Origin: Hygrophila difformis | Taxonomy: Eukaryota; Streptophyta; Magnoliopsida; Lamiales; Acanthaceae | Reading direction: 5' to 3' | Assembly (NCBI GenBank): GCA_030278955.1 | Contig: JAOANR010000002.1 | Coordinates: 24,848,057-24,912,056 of the forward strand | Length of the DNA: 64,000 bases | The notes under the pieces: model-generated | The model's database searches: none | Seen by the model: only the letters and a program-made list of their open reading frames with translations | Told to the model about the DNA's origin: nothing | Shown: positions 10,711 through 20,943 of the stretch, piece by piece | Position numbering within the stretch: position 1 is the stretch's first letter | Layout: each line of letters starts with the position of its first letter | Position numbers and translations under genes: made by a program

Positions 10711-12707
10711 ATGCTTATGCAACGGAGAAAGGACACATTGCCTGAGCTACCGTTCGATCTAGAAATAGAAAGGACCGCTCGCCAACTGAGGGCACAAGCC
10801 AGACGAAGGAAAGAGCAAGAAGCACAGACTCGTACCTCACCCGAAACTACAAGCAGTGAAATATCTGACATGGCAGAAAACCAGGACAATCCCCCGATCT
10901 TACCAATAGACCAACCACCCAATAACCCTGGTAATGGAGCTGATGGGGGTATGGTAGAACACCCGAATCGTGTCAACGAGGAGGAAAATCTACCTAATCC
11001 AAATCAGCAACAGTATCAGCAATTCCACCAACAACCGCCACCACCTCTTAACCAACATAACCACCAAAACCAAAATATACCAAACCAGCAATACCAGAAT
11101 CAAGCCTTCAATCAAGACCAGTTTCAAAACAACCCTCATGATCCTGAAAATCTGTTCCAACAGAATCCCAATTACCACCAGCAGTATCAAAACCAAGCAG
11201 AACAAGGAAATCAACAGCAGCAGGCAGCAGCTGATTTTATGCAGCCCATCGTGGAGCCTTATCTGGATAGGCCTGGGAGAGCACAATTTCCTGCACGTAA
11301 TTTTGAGCTCAAACCGGCACTCATTAATTTGGTGCAGAACAATCAATTCTGCGGTGCAAATCACGAGGATCCCCATGATCATCTCCAAACCTTCCTGGAG
11401 CTCTGCGATGCAATCAAAAATCAGGGAGTCTCACCTGATGCTATAAGACTGATGTTGTTTCCCTTTTCTTTGTTTAGTGGTGCCTGGGATTGGTATAAAT
11501 CATTGCCCATAAATCAGAGGAGCACCTGGGCAGATTTGGTAAGGAGTTTTATGTTGAAGTATTTTCCTGAATCAAAGATAGAGGAAGGACGAGCCAAGAT
11601 TGGAGAGTTCAAGATGAAGCCGGACGAATCATTGTATGACGCAAAGGAGAGGTTCTCCAGCCTCTTGAGCGATGCCCCCAACACGGATATCAACCATGGG
11701 AGCAACTGAGGAAATTCTATGGAGGGCTCACCTATCCATGGAGAACGATGTTGGACGCTGCAGTCGCACGACATTTACTCCATTTGCCCATGGACCAAGC
11801 CTGGGAAAAGATTGAGACAATGTCTGTCAATAGATCTGTATTGAACACTAATGAGAAGAAAGTGGACCCTCCTAGAAAAGTGTTTGCTGTGAGTGAAGGA
11901 AAGACAGATTTCGAAAAATTGCAGGAACAGTTAGCTGCGATACAGCTGGGTCAGGAAAAAGGAAAGGGAGCAGGTACTTCTCAGGCAGGAGCCTCATCTA
12001 GCCAAGTGCAAACACAGCAATCGGGAGCAATTTGTGTGCTATGTCAGGGACCACATCCAACTGACACATGCCAACAAATAGCTACCGAAAGCTTCAATTA
12101 CGCAGGGAACTATCAGAATCGCCACCCCAACATTTCCTATTCCAACAACAATGCACTTAATGCGCATTTGTTGACACAACCAAATCAGCCTAACCAGTTT
12201 GCAAACCAAAATCCTCAGCAGAACTTCAGACCTCAGAACCAAGGATTCGTTCAGCAGAGAGTACAGAACTTCCAGAATCAGAATCAGAACTTTCAACCCC
12301 ATATCCAACAGAGGCCTAACCAAAATCAAGGCCAGAATTTCCAAAACTTCCAAGCCCAACCTGACCAGAATCAGCAATACAACCAAAAGCCACCATCCCG
12401 CCTGGAGAATTTGATGACCGAGTTTATTTCCAATCAAAGGGAGATAAACCAGCAGTTGCAGTCATCGATCAAAAATGTGGAGACGCAGGTCACCCAGTTG
12501 GCTAAGGAATTGCAGAACAGGGGGAAGGGAACACTACCAAGCAGCACTGAAGCCAACCCACAGTGCAAAGCAATCACATTGCGGGGAGGCAAGACTCTGA
12601 AAGGAAACGTCGGATCCGGGAAGAAGAAAGCTATGAAAGTAAAGGTTTCATTGGAGGTGGAAAAGGAAAAGGAAAAGATTGAAGGAAATGAAGTGTTGAA
12701 CTGGTAA
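10711..12707 (+). pseudogene. gag of element E (frameshifted)
   Basis: Athila-type capsid/nucleocapsid. Residues 1-60 are charged; about 95-180 are Q/N-rich; from about 195 comes the capsid-like core with the motifs LFPFSLFSGAWDWYKSLP and FMLKYFPESK. The first frame stops at 11707-11709, but homology continues from just upstream of 11700 in another frame (TMLDAAVARH, then coiled-coil-like EKLQEQLAAIQLG), so there is a 1-nt-type frameshift near 11670. A cysteine cluster CVLCQGPHPTDTC follows at about 12033, then a second Q/N-rich tract and the conserved AITLRGGK motif. The second frame ends at 12707, and the protease region resumes in a third frame, so another frameshift lies at about 12680-12760. 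Confidence 0.85.
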
Positions 12708-13135
12708 AGGACAAATCAGAGGCAGCTATTCCGCAGGCTGAAGCTGCAATTGAAGTTGAAAAGGGTATGGGTGAAGGTACAACTTCCTTCTCTTTACCAC
12801 CAAAAATTGATAATAATAAGTACATGCCAAGGGTGCCATACCCTGCACGTCTTAAAAATAAGGAACATGACCTTAAATTCAAGAAATTTCTAGAACGGTT
12901 AAAGTATGTAGAGATAACCATTCCTCTCGTGGAAATGATTTCAGAAATGCCCACCTATGCTAAGTTCTTGAAAGAATTGATTTCAGGGAAAAGGCAGGTA
13001 GAGCAGGAGGAGGTGATTATTCTCAACAGCACATGCAGTGCCATAGTTCAGAGGAAACTGCCTGAAAAGAAAGAGGACCCTGGATGTTGCACGCTGCCAG
13101 TACAAATCGGAAAGGCCAAATTAAGCATGGGGTTA
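12708..13135 (+). pseudogene. Protease region of element E, part 1
   Basis: Continues the Athila polyprotein: MPRVPYPARLKNK, EITIPLVEMISEMPTYAKFLKEL and KLPEKKEDPG match the conserved linker before the Athila aspartic protease. The open frame starts about 12767 and breaks off at 13135, where element D is inserted (TSD GGTTA at 13131-13135). The reading frame resumes at 21587 on the other side of D. Confidence 0.85.
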
Positions 13136-13359
13136 TGGCATGGAAGCCGGAACAAGAGCACTGTTGATCCCCGCATTTCCTGACGGACCGGTATCCCAGC
13201 AGCGGACTAGGAAGTTTACAACCAGAGTTGCTGAGCTGCTGAACCGGAATTTTGAAGAGGAGCTGTTGAAAGCTAAAGCAGGGAAGATGGGACTAAAGCT
13301 ACTAATTCAGATAGAGCAAGCTGAGTCGCGAACCACCGCCCCCTGTCGCTAGAGGAGCC

Positions 13360-13560
13360 TTTGTCGCGGAAGACTTTGTCGCGGAAGCCCTTTGTCGCGG
13401 AAGCCTTTGTCGCGGAAGCCTTGTCGCGGAAGCCCTCTTGTCGCGGAAGCCTTTGTCGCGGAAGCCCCTTTGTCGCGGAAGTCCTTGTCGCGGAAGAGAA
13501 GCCCTTGTCGTGGAAGCCCTTGTCGCGAAAGCCCCCCCCTGTCGTGGAGGCCGGTATCGC
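13360..13560 (+). repeat. Tandem TTTGTCGCGGAAGCC repeats in D LTR
   Basis: About twelve imperfect 14-17-bp units (TTTGTCGCGGAAGCC and variants). The 3' LTR (about 20949-21125) has eleven; the single missing unit accounts exactly for the 17-bp LTR length difference. CpG-dense, with CpG-to-TpG changes in the 5' copy (GTCGTGG units). Short open frames through this block in several phases are by-products of the repeat. Confidence 0.85.
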
Positions 13561-13683
13561 GACCAAGCCCTTGGATCGCGACAAAACCCTTTTAGGGACA
13601 AAGTAGCTTTAGGGTTTCTTGTTATTTCCCTTATTTGTTTATTCCTAGTTTAGGGTTGTTTAAACACTTGTGTTTTGGGACAC

Positions 13684-13693
13684 CTATAAATAG
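13684..13693 (+). promoter_or_regulatory. TATA box of D 5' LTR
   Basis: CTATAAATAG, repeated at 21258-21267 in the 3' LTR. About 315 bp remain to the LTR end, giving a normal R-U5 length. Confidence 0.7.
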
Positions 13694-14015
13694 GTCCTTC
13701 CCAACCTTGCCTCATTTTCACCTTTTGAATGAATATATTTTGAAACACTTTGAGAGAGTGAATATACTTTGTTTGAAAGGTCACCTATGAGTTCATCCAT
13801 TCGGTTTGGATTCCTTTTGAGCATGGGATGTGTTCAATCGTATCGTAGCCACTATGATTGTCGATCGAGGGACTCGTAGCACATTCGGTGTGTGATTGGT
13901 CCAAGGTTGAGCCTTCCGACTTGGTAATCCCATTATCTTTTATTTTTCCATTTTCATGTTCTTCACTTTGTTCATCCATGAATATGTGTCTAATCCGATC
14001 CATGGCATATCTATT

Positions 14016-14028
14016 TGGTATCAGAGCC
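14016..14028 (+). other. Primer binding site of D (tRNA-iMet type)
   Basis: TGGTATCAGAGCC, complementary to the 3' end of initiator tRNA-Met, 8 bp after the LTR end. This spacing is wider than the usual 0-5 bp. Confidence 0.85.
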
Positions 14029-15750
14029 TAGATTAGGCCTTATTCACTCCATCTTAATATCAAAAAACCCAAAAATAGTTGTTGTTCTTGAGTTTTCTAT
14101 TTCCTGTTTACTGTAGCATCGATTTCCGTGCCTGAAATCTCGATATTCTTCAAATCTGGATGCATATTTGAGTTCCTTGAGTCGAGTAGATGAATTTACA
14201 TATGTGGATCATCAAATTTGGCCAAGTATTGAGTGAGATATGATCATTTTAAGTCTTTAGAGTGTTCTTGTCCAAACTCGAAAATTTTGCCATTTTTGCT
14301 CTTTGATCTTCATATTTTCGTGTTTATGTGCTTGATTTGGATTGTATGTTTGGTTTTAAGTGTTAATTGGTATTATATGCTTGCAATATCCATGTTTTGA
14401 GTGTAATCCGAGAGTGGGTTTTGTTGGAGTTGGGTTTGAGTGTTCTTGATGTTCATAAGAAAATTCAAATTGTTCTTGAGGGTTTGAGTTTGATCCAAAA
14501 TAGGGTTTTGGGGTGTGTGTTTGTTTGTTTTACGTGGGGGACAAGTGTAAGAGTAGTACGATTTTGCTTTTTGGGGAATTAATTGTGCTGCCAAGTTTGT
14601 TGGAGGACTCAAGTGGGTCAACATCAAGGAAAAAGAAAGCTGGACCAAAGGTCCCGTGTCTCCAAAGGGCCTTTGTCGCCAAGCGCCTTTGTCGCGGTCC
14701 CTCTGCCGCTAAGCCACGCTTAGCGCCAAACTCCAGCATAGTGCCACAAGGAGGAAAATCAGGCTCTGTCGCCAAGCGCCTTTGTCGCGGTCCCTCTGTC
14801 GCTAAGCCACGCTTAGCGCCAAACTCCAGCATAGTGCCACAAGGAGGAAAATCAGCCAAGCCACGCTTAGCGACAAAACACCAGATAGCGCCACAAGGAG
14901 GAAATTCTTGCTCTGTCCCTAAGCCCTTTGTCGCTATACGTCTGTCCCTAAGCCACGCTTAGCGACACAACATCAGTTTCGCGACCGCAGTTTCAGAATC
15001 TCAGCGTCCAATCAGAGGCTGCCACGTGTCCATTACAGTATTTCCGAGATATTCATTATATTGCAATATTTGTAATTCGGACTGTACACATTGGGACTGT
15101 AATTATTGGACTGTTTTATTTTTACTGTACGGTTTCACTAAAGTAAATCATGAACAATCTATCGAGTTGAAGTTCCGTCAGTGCTCGCACTAGACAGTGG
15201 AATTCCTCGAGGAATAAGTGCTTGCACTGTTCCGCTGATTTATTTTACAAACCATCAGAGTTGAATTACAGATAGTGGAGTTCCTCAACAGTAATTTTAC
15301 CGGGTTGTTTTATCAGCTTGGTAATTTTTGCTATTGGGATTGTGTGAGTGAGGCAGATATTTTATTCCGAGCATTTTATTTTTGTGAGTTTTTACTTTAC
15401 ACTTCTAAATTGTGAGGGGTCTGGATATTTGCTTGCATAGCTGATTAACGCGGTAAACTGATAATTGATTCAGATTGATCACACTTCACACACAACTCTG
15501 AGTCTTTTCATTGATAGAGTCGAACACTGCAAACTGTTTCTTGCACTGTGCGTCCTATATTTTTATCTCTCTCACCCTTTGATAGTGGTTGATACGGTTG
15601 AACATTTTCCCTCCTATTGGAACCACTGGTGGAGAATCAGGGCCTTCAGTGAGAGATACACTTGTGAGGACACTCTACATATTTCAGTTGATTTCTTCTA
15701 ACCCATTATACATATATCTAGTTTTCCTTCCCTTTCCTTTTAGTTTTATT
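14029..15750 (+). other. Untranslated leader of D with 85-90-bp repeats
   Basis: 1.7 kb without a credible gene. Between about 14670 and 14960 there are two near-identical units of about 85-90 bp (start 'gccaagcgcctttgtcgcgg', end 'ccacaaggaggaaaatca') plus truncated third and fourth copies. They contain TAAGCCACGCTTAGCG, an inverted repeat (CTAAGC/GCTTAG), and the same TTTGTCGCGG word as the LTR tandem block. These may be packaging or dimerisation structures, but this is inference only. Confidence 0.7.
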
Positions 15751-18700
15751 ATGGCAGGAGGTACTGACCCCAACATGGCCCAACTGTTGGAAATGATGCG
15801 GAATCTGACAACCGCCGTTGCTGATAACGCCAAGAAGTCTGATCTTGAAACCATGCGCAAGGATATCAATGAAAATGCAACTCGAGTCACTGAACTTACT
15901 CAGCGCTTGGATACTCTGACCACTGATGTACAACGGGGAGATACCTTATGGGGAGAAGCACTCCAGACACAAGTCCTGCAACATGTGGACAGAAGGATTG
16001 AAGAAGCCTTTCGGCCCACGCCGTCGCCACCTACCAATACCCCCGGGAGTACAAGCGGAGTAAATCGATCAGACATGGAGGAAGCTGAGGCCACTATTGA
16101 GGAGCAAGGATTACATTTTGGAACTTATGACAGACGGCAAGGTCCGCGAGGCAATCGGGCGCCAGCTCCGACTCCACCTCGACCCCCAGTGCCAACAAAT
16201 GTCCAGTTCCAAGTTCCTCCACCTCCCCAACCAGCGCCAGCCGCAGCTATTCCTAGACCGCCAGTGCACTATCCACCACGACAGCGCTTAGACATGAACC
16301 CCCCTCCAGTAGTACATCTCGAGGACGAATTTGAAGAAGATCACACGCCTCGAGCGCACGCTGAACAGAACAGAATGGAAGCTGATCTACGAGGAATCAA
16401 ATTCACCATACCGGCGTTCAAGGGAACAAGTGATCCGGAAGAATTTATTGATTGGCGACAGTCTATTGAATTAATCTATGACTGTCAACAATATAATGAA
16501 TTCACAAAGATCCAATTAGCCGTATGTGAATTCAAGGACTATGCATTACAATGGTGGCAAAAGTTACAGCGCGATACTCAAAGGATGGGAACGCCAGCCA
16601 TTGCCACTTGGGCTCAATTAATGCATGCTATGGAAAAGAGGTTTGTTCCAAGTAGTTACTTTGATGAACTATATCTGAAAGTTAATTTTTGTGTGCAGGG
16701 CAACAGGACTGCCGACGAGTACTACAAAGAACTGGAACGCCTCATGATGAGGGCGCAGATGAATGAAGACGAACCGCTACTGATAGCGAGGTTCAAGAGA
16801 GGATTGAGACGAGAAGTACTTGCTGAGATCAAGTTGAGAGAATACACTGGGCTAGAACATCTGGTTCAATTAGCCATTGAGATTGACCGTCAACTGAGGG
16901 ACAAACCCATGAAATCAACCATTATCTCCAACTCTACCAAGTATTGGACGACCAGACCCAGTGACTCACCTTCAAAGCCGACCGATAAATATGGGAAGCC
17001 CAACGCACCAAGAGATGACAGGCCCAACAGGCCTAAAGCTTTCGAGATGGGTAAGGACTTCAAGGACCCATACCGATACAAGAAGGACGATCGAGACAAA
17101 CCCAAGAGGGATGTCAAGGATGTCACCTGCTTCAAGTGTGGACAAAAGGGCCATTATTCCCGAGATTGTTTGAGAAAAGAAAGGCGAATGGTGATGATAG
17201 AACCAGGTACATGGAAAGAGGTTGATTCCGACGAGGAATATGATGAAGCAGAAGCTGAACATGAAGACGATGACAATGAACAGTATCCAGACGAGGGCGA
17301 TCTGAGCCGAGTAGTCTTGGAGGAGAATGAGGAAGAGTACGTGACTAACTTCATCGCAATGAGAGCACTCACAGCCGAGAAAGCTGACGAACCTAAGGGG
17401 AATACACCGGAACAAAGGGAGAATCTATTTCATTACCATTGTAAACTTAAAGGCAATGTTGCCTCATTAATTGTAGACAATGGAAGCTGTGTTAATGCTG
17501 TTAGTCTCTATACTGTGCGCAGGTTGGGAATACCTATGCAAGACCACGTGAAGCCATACAATTTACATTGGATGAACGAGCGCGGGGCTACGAAAGTCGT
17601 GAAGCAAGCACTGGTACCAATCACTATTGGGCCCTATTCTGAAGATATCTTGTGCGATGTAGTTCCCATGACCGCGTGTCATGTGCTATTGGGAAGACCT
17701 TGGATGTATGACAAGCGCGTGATCTATAGAGGCACAGAGAATGATCTCTCGTTCCGTGATGGACAAAGCAGAATCACGATGAAGTCACTACCACCGAAGA
17801 CTGTTAAGATTGATCATCGGAATCTAATGGAAAACATCCGGAAGGAAGAAGAGGAGTTCAAAAGAAAGCAAAAGGGTAAAGGGGTTGCAATTAATTCTGA
17901 TAATTCTAATCAATCTCCCTTATTACTTGCAGGCTCTGAACGATGTTTGCTATTCACAAAGCAAGAGCTGGAAGCAGCCATTGAAGAGGCACCGTCACCA
18001 GGTCACTGTTTTCTAGCATTTGTTAAACCTGTAGAAGAAATTTCTAAGAACTCCCTTGCTACACTTAACGTGCCTGATAATTTTCGCAGGATGCTGGAAG
18101 ATAACATGGATGTTTTTCCGGAAGAACTACCAGCAGGGTTACCACCTTTGAGAGGTGTGGAGCATAAGATCGACTTCGTACCGGGAGCATCGATTCCAAA
18201 TCGGCCTGCATACCGCATGAACCCAGACGAAACTAAGGAGGTCCAGAAACAAGTTCAAGAGTTGTTGGACAAGGGTTGGGTTCGGGAGAGTCTATCTCCA
18301 TGTGCAGTGCCAGTATTACTGGTACCAAAGAAAAATGGAACATGGAGGATGTGCGTTGATTGCCGAGCTGTTAATGCAATTACCATCAAGTACCGCCATC
18401 CGATCCCGCGACTTGATGACATGCTCGATGAGCTTGGGGGAGCAAGCATTTTTACAAAGATAGATCTGAAAAGCGGCTACCACCAGATCCGCATGCAGCC
18501 AGGAGACGAATGGAAAACAACATTCAAGACGAAGTTTGGACTGTATGAATGGCTCGTGATGCCCTTCGGACTTACAAATGCTCCATCTACCTTTATGAGG
18601 CTCATGAATGAAACTTTAAGGGAGTTTATGGGCAAATTTGTCGTTGTGTATTTTGATGATATCCTTATTTACAGTCACAACGAATCTGATCATGTAAAGC

Positions 18701-20943
18701 ATGTTGTGCAGGTAATAATCAAACTGAGGAAGGCCGAGCTTTATGCCAATTTCGAGAAGTGCACCTTCCACGTGCCCGAAGTTACCTTTTTAGGATTTGG
18801 CGTTGGAGGAAACGGACTGAAGGTGGATGATTCCAAAATCAAAGCTATTTCTGAGTGGACACCACCAACCAACGTCAATGAAGTTCGAAGATTTTTGGGC
18901 ATGTGCGGGTTCTTTCGAAGATTTGTGCCGCAATTCAGTGTGATCGCCGCACCGATGACCTCTCTGCTGAAGAAGGGTTTACAGTTCAAATGGGGACTAA
19001 AGGAGCAGACGTCATTTGATGAGTTGAAGGAAAAGCTCACCCATGCGCCAGTGCTAGCACTTCCCAATTTCGATCTACCTTTCGAGATCGAATGTGACGC
19101 ATCGGGAACTGGCATGGGTGCGGTATTGTTGCAAAATGGACGGCCAATTGCGTATCACAGTGAAAAATTCGGAGGAGCTCAATTGAACTACTCCACATAT
19201 GATAAGGAATTATATGCTGTGGTGCAAGCCTTGAGAACATGGCAACATTACTTGCGCGGAAGGGAATTTATTATCCACACGGATCACGAGACGTTAAAGC
19301 ATATACGAGGACAGGGGCAACTGAAGAATGCAAGACATGCCCGATGGAGCTCTTTCATTGAATCATTCCCGTATGTGATCTGTTATAAGAAGGGAAAAGA
19401 CAATGTGGTGGCAGATGCACTATCCAGAAGACTGAATTTAGCTGCATTCGCCATAACACACCTGATTGGGTTCGAGCATATAAAGGACTTGTATGCTCAA
19501 GATAAAGATTTTGGAGAAACCTACAAGAAAACCGAGAAAATAGCCTACAAGGAATTCTCTCAATTGAATGGTTTTCTCTACTATGGAAACAAGCTGTGCA
19601 TACCAAAGGGATCTGTCAGGGAATTTCTGATTACTGAAGCGCATTCAGGCGACATGATGGGTCACTTTGGGAGAATTGCTACGATGAACATATTAGCAGA
19701 ACGCTTCCATTGGCCAGGGATGGAAAAGCAAGTTGCTGACTTCATCAACAAGTGCATCACCTGTTTAAGGGCCAAGTCGACAGCCAAACCACATGGACTT
19801 TATCAAGCATTGCCCGTACCCGAGGGCCCATGGATCGATTTATCTATGGACTTCGTTTTGGGGTTGCCCCGCACTGCTCGGGCAAAGGATTCAATTTTTG
19901 TGGTAGTTGACCGGTTCTCCAAAATGGCACATTTCATACCCTGCGCCAAGACCAATGATGCGCACCATGTCGCTAAGATATTTTTCAAAGAGGTTGTGAC
20001 ACTACATGGCGTCCCGAGGACGATTGTCTCCGACAGAGATGCAAAGTTCGTGAGTTATTTTTGGAAATCCCTATGGGCTGAAATCGGAACAAGACTGTTA
20101 TTCTCCACTGCCTATCATCCTCAGACAGACGGACAGACCGAAGCGGTAAATCGAGTTTTGGGTAATTTACTTAGAATCATTACTGCTTCGAGTAGCAAGA
20201 GCTGGGATGAATGCTTACCTTATATTGAATTTGCCTATAATAGACACGTACACAGTGCCACACACATGTCACCATTTGAGATTGTGTACGGGTTTAACCC
20301 ACTAACGCCACTTGACTTGCTGCCATTGCCTCGCAATGAGCATCTTAATATCAATGGCAGAGACAGGGCAAATGCAATCAAGGAGATGCATAAGGATGTC
20401 CGGGACAGCCTGGCCAAAGCTGCCGAGGGATACGCCAAGTACAACAACCGCGGGAGGAAGGAGCTGAAATTGAACCCCGGGGATTGGGTCTGGCTCAACT
20501 GGAAGAAAGAACGGTTTCCCGCAAGCCGACGCAACAAGTTATCTCCACGAGGAGATGGGCCGTTTAAAGTTTTAGAACGGATTAATAATAATGCGTATAA
20601 ACTACAATTATCAGAAGAATACGGTCATATTAATCCTGTCTTTAATGTTGCAGATCTGACTCTGTTCGAGAGAGATGAGGAAGATCATGGTCGGTTGATG
20701 GATCAACCTCCCCCTTGGGGTGGGGATGGCATGGAAGCCGGAACAAGAGCACTGTTGATCCCCGCATTTCCTGACGGACCGGTATCCCAGCAGCGGACTA
20801 GGAAGTTTACAACCAGAGTTGCTGAGCTGCTGAACCGGAATTTTGAAGAGGAGCTGTTGAAAGCTAAAGCAGGGAAGATGGGACTAAAGCTACTAATTCA
20901 GATAGAGCAAGCTGAGTCGCGAACCACCGCCCCCTGTCGCTAG
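15751..20943 (+). CDS. Intact gag-pol polyprotein of element D (1730 aa)
   Basis: Makes capsid and the replication enzymes of a CRM-like chromovirus. The start is the ATG of MAGGTDPNMAQ; the open frame extends further upstream but without ATG support. Domain order by residue: coiled-coil-like N-terminus, capsid-type region at about 210-400, CCHC knuckle CFKCGQKGHYSRDC (460-473), aspartic protease with VDNGS (D576) instead of the common D-[ST]-G, reverse transcriptase with YFDDILIYS (D969, D970), RNase H (CDASG, D1116), integrase with an H-H-C-C zinc site (starting H1298; CITC) and D1367, D1428, E1464 (35-residue D-E spacing). The last about 71 residues lie inside the 3' LTR and include QQRTRKFTTRVAELLNRN, a basic stretch in place of a chromodomain, as in CRM elements. 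No stop or frameshift. Very likely functional or only recently silenced. Confidence 0.92.
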   Translation: MAGGTDPNMAQLLEMMRNLTTAVADNAKKSDLETMRKDINENATRVTELTQRLDTLTTDVQRGDTLWGEALQTQVLQHVDRRIEEAFRPTPSPPTNTPGSTSGVNRSDMEEAEATIEEQGLHFGTYDRRQGPRGNRAPAPTPPRPPVPTNVQFQVPPPPQPAPAAAIPRPPVHYPPRQRLDMNPPPVVHLEDEFEEDHTPRAHAEQNRMEADLRGIKFTIPAFKGTSDPEEFIDWRQSIELIYDCQQYNEFTKIQLAVCEFKDYALQWWQKLQRDTQRMGTPAIATWAQLMHAMEKRFVPSSYFDELYLKVNFCVQGNRTADEYYKELERLMMRAQMNEDEPLLIARFKRGLRREVLAEIKLREYTGLEHLVQLAIEIDRQLRDKPMKSTIISNSTKYWTTRPSDSPSKPTDKYGKPNAPRDDRPNRPKAFEMGKDFKDPYRYKKDDRDKPKRDVKDVTCFKCGQKGHYSRDCLRKERRMVMIEPGTWKEVDSDEEYDEAEAEHEDDDNEQYPDEGDLSRVVLEENEEEYVTNFIAMRALTAEKADEPKGNTPEQRENLFHYHCKLKGNVASLIVDNGSCVNAVSLYTVRRLGIPMQDHVKPYNLHWMNERGATKVVKQALVPITIGPYSEDILCDVVPMTACHVLLGRPWMYDKRVIYRGTENDLSFRDGQSRITMKSLPPKTVKIDHRNLMENIRKEEEEFKRKQKGKGVAINSDNSNQSPLLLAGSERCLLFTKQELEAAIEEAPSPGHCFLAFVKPVEEISKNSLATLNVPDNFRRMLEDNMDVFPEELPAGLPPLRGVEHKIDFVPGASIPNRPAYRMNPDETKEVQKQVQELLDKGWVRESLSPCAVPVLLVPKKNGTWRMCVDCRAVNAITIKYRHPIPRLDDMLDELGGASIFTKIDLKSGYHQIRMQPGDEWKTTFKTKFGLYEWLVMPFGLTNAPSTFMRLMNETLREFMGKFVVVYFDDILIYSHNESDHVKHVVQVIIKLRKAELYANFEKCTFHVPEVTFLGFGVGGNGLKVDDSKIKAISEWTPPTNVNEVRRFLGMCGFFRRFVPQFSVIAAPMTSLLKKGLQFKWGLKEQTSFDELKEKLTHAPVLALPNFDLPFEIECDASGTGMGAVLLQNGRPIAYHSEKFGGAQLNYSTYDKELYAVVQALRTWQHYLRGREFIIHTDHETLKHIRGQGQLKNARHARWSSFIESFPYVICYKKGKDNVVADALSRRLNLAAFAITHLIGFEHIKDLYAQDKDFGETYKKTEKIAYKEFSQLNGFLYYGNKLCIPKGSVREFLITEAHSGDMMGHFGRIATMNILAERFHWPGMEKQVADFINKCITCLRAKSTAKPHGLYQALPVPEGPWIDLSMDFVLGLPRTARAKDSIFVVVDRFSKMAHFIPCAKTNDAHHVAKIFFKEVVTLHGVPRTIVSDRDAKFVSYFWKSLWAEIGTRLLFSTAYHPQTDGQTEAVNRVLGNLLRIITASSSKSWDECLPYIEFAYNRHVHSATHMSPFEIVYGFNPLTPLDLLPLPRNEHLNINGRDRANAIKEMHKDVRDSLAKAAEGYAKYNNRGRKELKLNPGDWVWLNWKKERFPASRRNKLSPRGDGPFKVLERINNNAYKLQLSEEYGHINPVFNVADLTLFERDEEDHGRLMDQPPPWGGDGMEAGTRALLIPAFPDGPVSQQRTRKFTTRVAELLNRNFEEELLKAKAGKMGLKLLIQIEQAESRTTAPCR
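20711..20726 (+). other. Polypurine tract region of D, inside the coding frame
   Basis: CCCCTTGGGGTGGGGA directly precedes the 3' LTR's TG. The G-rich run TTGGGGTGGGGA is the likely plus-strand primer site. It is translated as part of gag-pol (PWGGDG). Confidence 0.75.

Larger units (their letters stand above)
13136..14007 (+). repeat. 5' LTR of D
   Basis: 872 bp, from TGGCATGGAAG to ...GATCCATGGCA; the ends form an imperfect inverted repeat (TGGCATGGA versus TGCCATGGA). It contains a tandem GTCGCGG-repeat block and a TATA box. Ends are fixed by comparison with the 3' LTR and by the TSD. Confidence 0.92.

Noticed and set aside
10970..11446. Overlapping frames opposite or beside E's gag (10970-11446, 10990-11388, 12039-12437)
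   Set aside because: Shadows of the Q/N-rich gag coding sequence.
13273..13653. Multiple overlapping open frames rich in 'SRKPLSRKP' or 'ATKASATK'
   Set aside because: Translation of the TTTGTCGCGGAAGCC tandem repeat in all phases; the same in the 3' LTR.
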